From positions 1-5,776 of the forward strand of contig CAMGFM010000093.1 of assembly GCA_946055365.1 (NCBI GenBank): a stretch of DNA of 5,776 nucleotides. Direction: 5' to 3'. The position numbers and the translations under genes are program-made. The stretch comes from an uncultured Prevotella sp. Its GTDB lineage: Bacteria > Bacteroidota > Bacteroidia > Bacteroidales > Bacteroidaceae. Shown here in pieces: positions 1-5,763 of this stretch. The stretch's first letter is position 1, and the number at the start of each line of letters is the position of its first letter. The notes below the pieces were generated by a model that saw only the letters and a list, made by a program, of their open reading frames with translations, was not told where the DNA came from and searched no databases.

Positions 1-1505
1 TGCGCTTCGCGCCAAGTCCAACAGGACCTTTGCACATCGGTGGTGTGCGTACAGCTTTGTATAATTATCTTTTCGCGCGCAAGCATGGCGGCGAACTGGT
101 GTTCCGCATTGAGGACACCGACTTCAAGCGTTATGTCCCGGAAGCAGAATCATATATCATAGAGTCGTTCCGCTGGCTCGGCATCAAGTTTGACGAGGGC
201 GTGTCCTTCGGCGGACAGCACGGCCCCTATCGCCAGAGCGAGCGCAGGCACATCTACAAGCAGTATGTCGACCGCCTGCTTGAGGATGGCAAGGCCTACA
301 TAGCCTTTGACACTCCCGAGGAGCTGGATGCAAGGCGCGCGGAGACAGACAATTTCCAGTATGATGCCAGCACACGCATGCAGATGGTCAATTCGCTCAC
401 CCTCACAAAGGACGAGGTGGAGAGGCGCATCGCCGACGGGCAGCAGTATGTGGTGCGTTTCAAGGTAGAACCGGGCATCAGCGTGAGGATAGACGACATG
501 ATACGCGGCGAGGTGGTCATCAAGAGCGACATACTCGACGACAAGGTGCTTTACAAGAGCGACCATGACCTGCCCACCTATCACCTTGCCAACATCGTCG
601 ACGACCATCTCATGGAGATAAGCCATGTGATACGTGGCGAGGAGTGGCTGCCGAGCGCGCCGCTGCACGTGTTGCTCTACCGCGCGTTTGGCTGGGAAGA
701 CACCATGCCGCAGTTTGCGCACCTGCCGTTGCTCCTCAAGCCCGAGGGCAAGGGCAAGCTGTCCAAGAGAGACGGCGACAGGCTCGGCTTTCCCGTCTTT
801 CCGCTTGAGTGGCACGACCCCAAGTCGGGCGGCGTGTCGGCTGGCTTCCGCGAGATGGGCTATTTCCCCGAGGCCGTCATCAACTTCCTTGCCCTGCTGG
901 GCTGGAATCCGGGCGTAGAGCAGGAGATATTCTCGCTCGAGGAGCTTGTTGAGCTGTTTGACATAAAGAAATGCTCCAAGGCAGGGGCGCGCTTTGACTA
1001 TCAGAAAGGCATCTGGTTCAACCACGAGTACATCCTCTCCAAGAGCAGTGAGGAGATAGCAAGGCTCTTTGCCCCTATTGTCGCCAACAATGGCGTGGAC
1101 GAGTCCATGGAGCGCATCACGCAGGTGGTGGCCATGATGAAAGACCGCGTCAACTTTGTTAAGGAGCTGTGGGATCTCTGCTCTTTCTTCTTCATCGCGC
1201 CGCTTGAGTATGACGCAAAGACCGTGAAAAAACGCTGGAAAGCCGACTCTTGCGAGGTGATGAGTGAGCTCTGCGACGTGCTGGAGGGCATAGACGACTT
1301 CAGCATAGAGGGACAGGAGCCTGTCGTAATGCAGTGGGTGGCAGACAAAGGCTACAAGCTCGGCGACGTGATGAACGCCTTTCGTCTCGCCCTTGTGGGC
1401 ATCGGCAAGGGTCCGGGCATGTTTGACATATCTGCATTCCTCGGCAAGCAGGAGACCATAGCGCGCTTGCGCCGTGCCATAGAGGTGCTTGGCTCTCAGC
1501 AGTGA
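1..1505 (+). CDS. gltX: Glutamyl-tRNA synthetase, 5'-truncated by the window edge
   Basis: Cytoplasmic class I aminoacyl-tRNA synthetase that charges tRNA-Glu with glutamate using ATP. The first complete codon is at position 3, and 500 residues are visible before TGA at 1503-1505. The reading opens with RFAPSPTGPLHIGG, which contains the class I HIGH-type motif (H at 33-35). Bacteroides homologues have only about 5-8 residues before this, so the gene is almost complete. The KMSKS-type motif is KLSKR at 756-770. Other family landmarks are FRIEDTD, the GPYRQSERR stretch, the RGEEWLPSAP active-site segment and a C-terminal helical anticodon-binding region. A segment FPVFPLEWHDPKSG after KLSKR is typical of Bacteroidetes GltX. 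The total near 505-508 residues fits that group. No stop or frameshift occurs within it. The next gene, waaA, lies 224 bp downstream on the same strand; no T-tract terminator separates them. TTG at 30 is an internal Leu codon, not the start. Confidence 0.97.
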   Translation, partial: RFAPSPTGPLHIGGVRTALYNYLFARKHGGELVFRIEDTDFKRYVPEAESYIIESFRWLGIKFDEGVSFGGQHGPYRQSERRHIYKQYVDRLLEDGKAYIAFDTPEELDARRAETDNFQYDASTRMQMVNSLTLTKDEVERRIADGQQYVVRFKVEPGISVRIDDMIRGEVVIKSDILDDKVLYKSDHDLPTYHLANIVDDHLMEISHVIRGEEWLPSAPLHVLLYRAFGWEDTMPQFAHLPLLLKPEGKGKLSKRDGDRLGFPVFPLEWHDPKSGGVSAGFREMGYFPEAVINFLALLGWNPGVEQEIFSLEELVELFDIKKCSKAGARFDYQKGIWFNHEYILSKSSEEIARLFAPIVANNGVDESMERITQVVAMMKDRVNFVKELWDLCSFFFIAPLEYDAKTVKKRWKADSCEVMSELCDVLEGIDDFSIEGQEPVVMQWVADKGYKLGDVMNAFRLALVGIGKGPGMFDISAFLGKQETIARLRRAIEVLGSQQ

Positions 1506-1559
1506 CATATATATAATAATGTATAACGTATAATTCATAGTCTGCGATTTGTAGATTGT

Positions 1560-1649
1560 GGCCTGCAATGGGGCTTGCGGCATAGCCTTGCAGCGTGCGG
1601 CACGCCGTGGCAGCCCCATTGCAGACAGCTGTTGTGGCGGCCTGCAATG
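1560..1649. repeat. 11-bp direct repeat GGCCTGCAATG around the hairpin
   Basis: GGCCTGCAATG occurs at 1560-1570 and again at 1639-1649. Each copy is preceded by TTGTGG (1556-1561 and 1632-1637), with three extra bases in the second. The second copy makes an alternative partner for the hairpin's right arm: CATTGCAG (1617-1624) can pair with CTGCAATG at 1563-1570 or at 1642-1649. Confidence 0.7.
1563..1624. repeat. Inverted repeat with perfect 13-bp arms
   Basis: The arm CTGCAATGGGGCT (1563-1575) is exactly complementary in reverse to AGCCCCATTGCAG (1612-1624). The enclosed 36 nt contains a smaller hairpin, GCGTG (1593-1597) with CACGC (1601-1605) and a 3-nt loop. If transcribed this would be a strong stem between gltX and waaA. 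No run of T follows the right arm, so it is not a classical intrinsic terminator. It could be a transcript-processing or stability element, a leader structure, or a REP-like repeat. Confidence 0.8.
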
Positions 1650-1652
1650 CCC

Positions 1653-1677
1653 CGTGTGTCAATGGTGTTGACACATG
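1653..1677. repeat. Inverted repeat TGTGTCAA / TTGACACA
   Basis: TGTGTCAA (1655-1662) and TTGACACA (1668-1675) are perfect 8-bp arms around a 5-nt spacer. A G-T wobble and a C-G pair extend the stem to 1653-1677. It lies about 53 bp before the waaA start. No T-tract follows. It could be an RNA hairpin in the waaA leader or a DNA-binding site; a third TTGACA half lies at 1699-1704. Confidence 0.6.
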
Positions 1678-1729
1678 TGGCGCGTCTCTCATGGCAGGTT
1701 GACATGCCAGCGTCTCAGGCTATAGGTCA

Positions 1730-2992
1730 ATGACTCTCTATTCTGATATTGTGTACAACGTAGTAATTTACATATACCTTGCGGGAGTGGCAGTGGCAAG
1801 CCTCTTTAGCGACAAGGTCAGGAAGATGTGGCGCGGCGAGCGCGATGCGCTTAAGGTCTTGAGGGATAAGGTAGACCCTGAAGCCCGGTATGTGTGGTTT
1901 CATGCCGCCTCTCTTGGCGAGTTTGAGCAGGGTCGCCCGCTCATGGAGCTGCTGCGCGAGACACATCCCGAATACAAGATACTGCTTACGTTCTTCTCAC
2001 CCTCGGGCTACGAAGTGCGCAAGGACTATCAGGGTGCCGACATCGTGTGCTATCTGCCCCTTGACACCATACGCAATGCGCGCCGTTTCCTGCGTGCCGT
2101 GCGTCCGGTGATGGCTTTCTTCATCAAGTATGAGTTTTGGTATAACTATTTCCACATACTGCGCCACCGTGGCGTGCCAATATACAGTGTGTCGAGCATC
2201 TTCCGCAAGGATCAGGTGTTCTTCCGCTGGTATGGCAAGGCTTACGGCAAGGTGCTGCGCTGCGTCAGCAGGTTCTTCGTGCAGAACGAGGAGAGCCGCC
2301 AGTTGCTCGGCAGCATAGGCATAGACAGCGTGGAGGTAGTGGGAGACACCCGTTTTGACCGAGTTTTGCAGATACGCGATGCGGCAAAGAGCCTGCCCAT
2401 AGTGGAGGCGTTTCGCAATGGCAATCCCGGAGGCCCGTCAAAGATATTCGTGGCAGGCTCTTCGTGGGGGCCCGACGAGGACATCTTCATACGCTATTTC
2501 AACGAGCGCAAGGACTGGCGTGTCATCATAGCTCCGCATGTCATTGGCGAGGAACATTTGCAGCAGATATTGTCCAAGCTCAAGCGCAAGGCGGTGCGCT
2601 ACACCATGACCACTCCCGATGAGGCCGCCGCTGCCGACTGTCTCATAATAGACTGTTTTGGCCTGCTCTCTTCTGTCTACAGCTATGGCAGGGTGGCCTA
2701 TGTGGGCGGAGGCTTCGGCGTGGGCATACACAATGTGCTTGAGGCTGCGGTGTGGAGCGTCCCCGTGTTCTTCGGGCCTAACAACAAGCGTTTCCAAGAG
2801 GCACAATGGCTGTTGCAGGCAGAGGGTGGCTTTGAGATAGACGGCTATGAGGCGTTTGCGGCTGTCATGGACAGGCTTTGCGACAGCCCTGCGCTTATAG
2901 AAAAGCACGGCACGCAGGCCGGCAGGGTGGTAGGGCAGCACACCGGGGCCACACGCCGTGTCATGGACAGCTGCTTCCCGCGGCACCGATGA
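1730..2992 (+). CDS. waaA: 3-deoxy-D-manno-octulosonic acid (Kdo) transferase
   Basis: WaaA (KdtA), a GT30 glycosyltransferase, transfers Kdo from CMP-Kdo to the lipid A precursor at the cytoplasmic face of the inner membrane, the first step of LPS core assembly. The 420 residues match the usual family length. A hydrophobic N-terminal segment (about residues 8-26) fits the known membrane anchor. The N-terminal domain carries FHAASLGEFEQGRP (57-70); E64 aligns with the family's catalytic glutamate. LLTFFSPSGYEV (85-96) and IKYEFWYNY (132-140) follow. The C-terminal CMP-Kdo-binding domain has GDTRFDR (205-211), APH (268-270), GGGFGVGIHNVLEAA (327-341) and FGPNN (348-352). ATG at 1730 is the first start in frame. 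GTG at 1751 is a possible alternative, because Bacteroides homologues begin at about that residue. It probably follows gltX in a conserved Bacteroidales order. The number of Kdo residues added cannot be read from sequence. Confidence 0.95.
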   Translation: MTLYSDIVYNVVIYIYLAGVAVASLFSDKVRKMWRGERDALKVLRDKVDPEARYVWFHAASLGEFEQGRPLMELLRETHPEYKILLTFFSPSGYEVRKDYQGADIVCYLPLDTIRNARRFLRAVRPVMAFFIKYEFWYNYFHILRHRGVPIYSVSSIFRKDQVFFRWYGKAYGKVLRCVSRFFVQNEESRQLLGSIGIDSVEVVGDTRFDRVLQIRDAAKSLPIVEAFRNGNPGGPSKIFVAGSSWGPDEDIFIRYFNERKDWRVIIAPHVIGEEHLQQILSKLKRKAVRYTMTTPDEAAAADCLIIDCFGLLSSVYSYGRVAYVGGGFGVGIHNVLEAAVWSVPVFFGPNNKRFQEAQWLLQAEGGFEIDGYEAFAAVMDRLCDSPALIEKHGTQAGRVVGQHTGATRRVMDSCFPRHR

Positions 2993-3057
2993 TGCCCTTG
3001 CTGCATACAAACATAACAAGAAAATAACTATAAATAAACTTTGTCCACCTGCTTACT

Positions 3058-3129
3058 AAAAAGGCGGCTACGACAGAGGCTGCACTTCTGATGTGGAAGT
3101 GGCCCCTTTGTCGTAGCCGCCTTTGTTTT
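3058..3129. terminator. Bidirectional intrinsic terminator between waaA and the galactosidase
   Basis: AAAGGCGGCTACGACA (3060-3075) pairs perfectly with TGTCGTAGCCGCCTTT (3109-3124). One G-T pair and three more pairs extend the stem inward to 3079/3105. An inner hairpin, CACTTC (3083-3088) with GAAGTG (3096-3101), closes the top. On the + strand GTTTT follows the stem; on the - strand the stem runs into TTTTTAG. It can therefore end both convergent transcripts. The - strand stop codon at 3148-3150 is about 24 bp from the stem. The 2993-3057 stretch before it is AT-rich and otherwise featureless. Confidence 0.93.
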
Positions 3130-3147
3130 CTGCACGTGTTATGTTGC

Positions 3148-4476
3148 TCATCTGCCGTTGCCGCAAGGCGTAAGCACAAACACCTTTGTCTCGTGTGGCA
3201 TGACGTTGCCTTTCCATTTGCCTGCCTTGCGCAGTATGTCACGATGCTCCCACACGTCGCGCACGTTATATTTGCCGTTCAGGCCGAGCTGTGCGAACAC
3301 CGTCTCTATCTTCACGTTGCTGTCTGAGTGGTTGAGAATGGCTATGGCATGTCTGTCGCCGCTGAGTTTGCGCACGTATATCTGGTGGCTGTCAGTGCAT
3401 ACCACCCTTTCGGCAGGCGAGGCGAGCCTGTCCTGGTTGATGGCGATGACCTCACGGTTGAGCAAGATGCGCCTGTCAGTGTCCGAGAGCTTGCGTATGT
3501 CATTGGTCATGGCCAGTGGCGAGGCGAGCATGCACCACATGCTCATTTGCGTCTGATACTCTGTGTCGTTGCAACCCACTCCCCCGAGGTCTGCCGACGG
3601 GCCGCTCTTGCCGTAGAGTCCCACCACGAGCATGTCCATGTCGGGCCATTGTCCGTGACGGGTGTGCTTGGCGAGCGGTGCGGTGATGTTGATGATGTCG
3701 AGTATGCCCATGCCGCCCTGATGCACAATGTCCTTCCACATGTCGCGCACGTCATAGGACACGCGCCACAGCTGTCCGCCCGACTCCTCGCACCACTCTT
3801 CCGCATTGCGCTGTCCCCATTCGCACACGCCGAGAACGATGTCCCTGCCCGACTTTGACAGTGCGTCGGCCATAGCCTTGTATCTCTGTCTTGCCGTGGC
3901 ACTGTCTTCAGGTGCGTTACAGTAGTCATATTTGAGATAGTCTATGCCCCAGGAGGCAAAGGTGCGCGCGTCCTGCTCCTCAAAGCCGAGGCTTGCCGTC
4001 ATGCCAGCGCAGGTGAGTTGTGCCGCGTCGGAATATATGCCGAGCTTCATGCCCTTGGAGTGTACGTAGTCGGCAAGAGCCTTGATGCCATGTGGAAATT
4101 TCACGGGGTCGGGTATGATGTTGTTTTGGCAGTCTCGGCCTCCCTGCCACATGTCGTCGATGAATATATAGTTGTAGCCTGCCTCCACAAATCCGTTTTC
4201 TGCCATAGCGTCCACCATCTGCCTTATCAGCTCGTCGGATATGTCGCCCTTAAAGAGGTTCCATGTCATCCAGCCCATTGGCGGTGTGGGTGCGAGGAGA
4301 TTGCGGGGCGTTGTCGTGGCTGTGGCGTGTGCGTCTGCGACGGCTGCTCGTGACTCTGTTACGGGTATGTTGGCTGTCGCGGCGGCCTCAATGTGGCACG
4401 GCGTGTGCATCAAGGCCATAGCCGCTATAAGGGGTCTGGTCTTTGCAATGAGTGATGCAAGGTCTTGATGTTTCAT
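3148..4476 (-). CDS. Exported GH27 alpha-galactosidase
   Basis: Glycoside hydrolase family 27 enzyme (442 residues), expected to release terminal alpha-linked galactose from melibiose- or raffinose-type sugars or galactomannan side chains. It starts with a signal-peptide-like segment (basic K12 and R14, hydrophobic about 15-24) and a possible signal peptidase I site near A33-T-A35. No good lipobox surrounds C27, so it is more likely periplasmic or secreted than a lipoprotein. An Ala/Thr-rich linker leads to the barrel at about residue 60. Barrel motifs are MGWMTWN (67-73), FIDDMW (105-110), DYLKYDYCN (179-187), CEWG (218-221), WRVSYDVRDMW (237-247) and QWPDMDML (276-283). By family knowledge D184 is the nucleophile and D242 the acid/base. 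TNDIRKLSDTDRRILLNREVIAINQD leads into a C-terminal beta-sandwich (about 350-442). Some GH27 members are beta-L-arabinopyranosidases, so the substrate is inferred. No SusC/D-like gene adjoins it. ATG at 4474-4476 is in an AT-rich context without Shine-Dalgarno. Confidence 0.93.
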   Translation of the reverse strand: MKHQDLASLIAKTRPLIAAMALMHTPCHIEAAATANIPVTESRAAVADAHATATTTPRNLLAPTPPMGWMTWNLFKGDISDELIRQMVDAMAENGFVEAGYNYIFIDDMWQGGRDCQNNIIPDPVKFPHGIKALADYVHSKGMKLGIYSDAAQLTCAGMTASLGFEEQDARTFASWGIDYLKYDYCNAPEDSATARQRYKAMADALSKSGRDIVLGVCEWGQRNAEEWCEESGGQLWRVSYDVRDMWKDIVHQGGMGILDIINITAPLAKHTRHGQWPDMDMLVVGLYGKSGPSADLGGVGCNDTEYQTQMSMWCMLASPLAMTNDIRKLSDTDRRILLNREVIAINQDRLASPAERVVCTDSHQIYVRKLSGDRHAIAILNHSDSNVKIETVFAQLGLNGKYNVRDVWEHRDILRKAGKWKGNVMPHETKVFVLTPCGNGR

Positions 4477-4572
4477 AATGATATTCTTATGATTAGAAAA
4501 AAAGTTTTTTTAGATTGTCATGCACGGTTGGCATGGGCTTTATGGTCACTGTGTAATGATGTGACTGTATTG

Positions 4573-4603
4573 CAAAGATAGTGCATATCGGGCAAATTAC
4601 AAA
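4573..4603 (-). promoter_or_regulatory. Bacteroidetes-type promoter for the alpha-galactosidase
   Basis: Reading the - strand, TTTG (4603-4600) is followed by 19 bp and then TATCTTTG (4580-4573). This is an exact match to the Bacteroides primary-sigma consensus, TTTG about 19-21 bp from TAnnTTTG. Transcription would begin around 4566-4568, giving a leader of about 90 nt. The sequence TTGCCCGAT lies 6 bp upstream of the -7 box, as it also does in the first cutC promoter. Confidence 0.85.
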
Positions 4604-4629
4604 ATAAGCTCGTTTCGTTTTTGTTCCCG

Positions 4630-4749
4630 AATTGAAGTCTGTCTTATAAAAGGTGGTGACAGTGTTAAGCTGTGCGTTGTTTGCGGTGTGCAGAAGTGGC
4701 ACTTTTACAATTGGAAAGAGCCACTTTATAAAAGGCAAGTGACACTCCA
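4630..4749. repeat. Imperfect direct repeat containing TTATAAAAGG
   Basis: Two segments, about 4630-4666 and 4709-4749, share AATTG (4630-4634, 4709-4713), then TTATAAAAGG (4644-4653, 4726-4735), then GTGACA (4656-4661, 4739-4744), with small length differences between the blocks. The second segment contains units 2 and 3 of the palindrome array. The first contains only decayed versions, such as AAGTCTGTCTT at 4635-4645. The array may therefore once have extended toward 4630. Confidence 0.5.
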
Positions 4750-4768
4750 CGTTTCCCAAGTGCCACTT
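4694..4768. repeat. Four-unit array of the palindrome AAGTG-N-CACTT at about 21-bp period
   Basis: Unit 1 is AAGTGGCACTT (4694-4704), unit 2 AAGAGCCACTT (4716-4726), unit 3 AAGTGACACTC (4737-4747) and unit 4 AAGTGCCACTT (4758-4768). Units 1 and 4 are perfect 5-1-5 palindromes; units 2 and 3 each carry one mismatch. Start-to-start distances are 22, 21 and 21 bp, so the centres lie on nearly the same face of the helix. Spacers (ttacaattgga, tataaaaggc, cacgtttccc) are not alike. Because units 1 and 4 match, 13-bp ends (4692-4704 and 4758-4770) are also an inverted pair. The array is about 90-190 bp upstream of the galactosidase promoter and about 50-120 bp upstream of the first cutC promoter. 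A multi-site operator is the natural reading. I know of no regulator with this site. Confidence 0.75.
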
Positions 4769-4815
4769 CTCAAAAAAAGACAAGACAGTGCCGTTCTTTA
4801 AACTGCTCTATTTGC

Positions 4816-4846
4816 TTTGTTTCTTGCCCGATTTTTGCTATCTTTG
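4816..4846 (+). promoter_or_regulatory. Upstream promoter (P1) for cutC
   Basis: TTTG (4816-4819), a 19-bp spacer and TATCTTTG (4839-4846) match the Bacteroidetes consensus exactly. TTGCCCGAT (4824-4832) sits 6 bp before the -7 box, the same element and spacing as in the galactosidase promoter. The -7 box lies inside the inverted repeat CTATCTT (4838-4844) / AAGATAG (4851-4857), which could be an operator covering the start point. The leader from here to cutC would be about 150 nt. Confidence 0.8.
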
Positions 4847-4882
4847 TCGCAAGATAGGCTGCACCTCGGTAATAGAAACGAG

Positions 4883-4912
4883 TTTCATTACGCTCGGTTT
4901 GCACTATCTTTG
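4883..4912 (+). promoter_or_regulatory. Downstream promoter (P2) for cutC
   Basis: The -7 box TATCTTTG (4905-4912) is exact, but the -33 box is weak: TTTC (4883-4886) at 18 bp. The palindrome GAAACGAGTTTC (4875-4886) overlaps the -33 position. TGCACTATCTTTGC (4900-4913) is identical to 14 bases of the galactosidase promoter on the other strand. Initiation near 4918 would leave a leader of about 83 nt. Confidence 0.65.
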
Positions 4913-4950
4913 CGACATATAATACTCTGCGGATGAGGCTCACGTAACGC

Positions 4951-4963
4951 CACATGGCATGTG
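4951..4963. repeat. Palindrome CACATG-G-CATGTG in the cutC leader
   Basis: A perfect 6-1-6 inverted repeat lies about 39 bp before the cutC start, downstream of both promoters. CTCAC (4939-4943) can also pair with GTGAG (4963-4967). As RNA it would be a small hairpin; as DNA it could be a protein-binding site. Its size alone does not exclude chance. Confidence 0.45.
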
Positions 4964-5001
4964 TGAGGCGACGAGGCTGCGGACTTGCAACATTTGATAA
5001 T

Positions 5002-5763
5002 ATGAATAGCAGACAAAACTTCAAATTTGAGATATGCGCCAATGGCGTTGAGAGCTGCGTTGCCGCACAGGAGGGGGGCGCAGACCGTGTAGAACTGTGC
5101 GCAGGCATACCCGAGGGTGGCACCACGCCGTCTTATGGAGAGATAAAGGTGGCACGCCGACTCTTGCACTCCACACGCCTGCACGTCATAATACGTCCGC
5201 GTGGCGGCGACTTCGTTTACAGCGAGCTTGAGGCAGAGCGTATGCTTGAGGATATTGCTGTGTGCCGCCAGCTGGGCGTGGACGGCGTGGTGTTCGGATG
5301 CCTCAATGCCGACGGCACGGTTGACGAGACGCTGTGCCGCCGTCTGCTTGACGCTTGTGGAGGGCTGTCGGTCACCTTTCACCGTGCCTTTGACCGGTGC
5401 CGCGACCCCGAGACTGCGTTGCTGAGGCTTGCAGACATGGGCTTTGACCGTGTGTTGACATCTGGACAGCAGCCCACCGCCCTGCAGGGAACGGCCCTGC
5501 TCGCACGCCTGCAAAAGCTGGCGGCAGGCAGGATTGCACTGCTGGCAGGATGCGGAGTGAACGAGGACAATATCGCCAGCATATATGCGCAGACGGGAAT
5601 AAGGGAATATCACTTCTCCGCACGCGTCAAGGTGAGGGGAGGCATGGAATATATTAATCCCGATGTGTATATGGGAGACAAAAACGCCGACGAGACACTG
5701 CTTGACTACACGTCGGCGGCAAGGGTAAGAGCCACGATAGACAGTCTGTGCAGAGGCCTTTAG
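5002..5763 (+). CDS. cutC: CutC family protein, copper homeostasis protein
   Basis: CutC (PF03932) is a cytoplasmic TIM-barrel protein of 253 residues here, the usual length (about 245-250). It was named for copper tolerance in E. coli and is reported to bind Cu(I) in other organisms. Its bacterial function is disputed and no enzymatic reaction is firmly assigned. Family signatures are FEICANGVESCVAAQEGGADRVELC (9-33), GIPEGGTTPSYG (35-46), HVIIRPRGGDF (61-71), DGVVFGCL (94-101), VTFHRAFD (124-131), VLTSGQQPTA (151-160), LAGCGVN (181-187) and EYHFSAR (202-208). ATG at 5002 is chosen because homologues begin just before the FEICAN strand. The frame stays open upstream to ATG 4954, but that adds 16 unrelated residues and covers the leader palindrome. 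It is divergent from the galactosidase with no evident functional link. No other metal-resistance gene is in the window. Confidence 0.93.
   Translation: MNSRQNFKFEICANGVESCVAAQEGGADRVELCAGIPEGGTTPSYGEIKVARRLLHSTRLHVIIRPRGGDFVYSELEAERMLEDIAVCRQLGVDGVVFGCLNADGTVDETLCRRLLDACGGLSVTFHRAFDRCRDPETALLRLADMGFDRVLTSGQQPTALQGTALLARLQKLAAGRIALLAGCGVNEDNIASIYAQTGIREYHFSARVKVRGGMEYINPDVYMGDKNADETLLDYTSAARVRATIDSLCRGL

Larger units (their letters stand above)
1506..1729. other. gltX-waaA intergenic region, non-coding
   Basis: This 224-bp gap starts with an AT-rich tract (about 1505-1540) containing GTATAA at 1521-1526 and again at 1528-1533. It then switches to GC-rich sequence packed with inverted and direct repeats, listed separately. 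GCGTCTC also occurs twice, at 1682-1688 and 1710-1716. I see no TAnnTTTG promoter box, no stem followed by a T-tract, and no credible coding frame on the + strand. Whether waaA is read through from gltX or has its own promoter cannot be settled from the sequence. Confidence 0.7.
4477..5001. other. Divergent intergenic region between the alpha-galactosidase and cutC
   Basis: This 525-bp stretch is AT-richer than the genes beside it. It holds one promoter facing the galactosidase, two facing cutC, and between them the AAGTG-N-CACTT array and an imperfect direct repeat. Near the galactosidase transcription start there is an inverted GTCAC (4545-4549) / GTGAC (4561-4565), and in the leader a weak CATGC (4519-4523) / GCATG (4531-4535) hairpin. 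A 96-codon frame open on the - strand (4783-4493) covers the array and the promoter and resembles no family I know. I regard it as fortuitous. Confidence 0.8.

Noticed and set aside
150..1619. A 489-codon open frame antisense to gltX, and similar long antisense frames over waaA (2438-3019), the galactosidase (3328-3858) and cutC (4888-5613).
   Set aside because: All lie in the register where antisense stops correspond to sense TTA, CTA and TCA codons, which this organism rarely uses. The recurrence over four unrelated conserved genes shows a codon-usage effect, and the translations resemble no known family.
1563..1624. The strong hairpin after gltX as an intrinsic terminator.
   Set aside because: No T-tract follows either arm on the + strand, in contrast to the clear terminator at 3058-3129.
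1699..1726. TTGACA, 16 bp, TATAGG before waaA, resembling an E. coli sigma-70 promoter.
   Set aside because: The Bacteroidetes primary sigma factor uses a different consensus, as the other promoters here show, and transcription would start at or inside the coding sequence.
4545..4565. GTCAC-N11-GTGAC near the galactosidase start site as a CRP-like site.
   Set aside because: The half-sites are in the opposite orientation to a TGTGA-N6-TCACA site and the spacing is wrong; 5-bp arms are easily found by chance.
4692..4770. A miniature transposable element with 13-bp terminal inverted repeats.
   Set aside because: The ends are simply the first and last members of a palindromic series, no target-site duplication flanks them (tgtgc before, caaaa after), and internal copies explain the match better.
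4954..5001. A longer cutC starting at ATG 4954.
   Set aside because: The 16 extra residues (MACVRRRGCGLATFDN) are not part of the CutC family, whose members start close to the FEICAN strand, and the codons overlap a palindromic leader.
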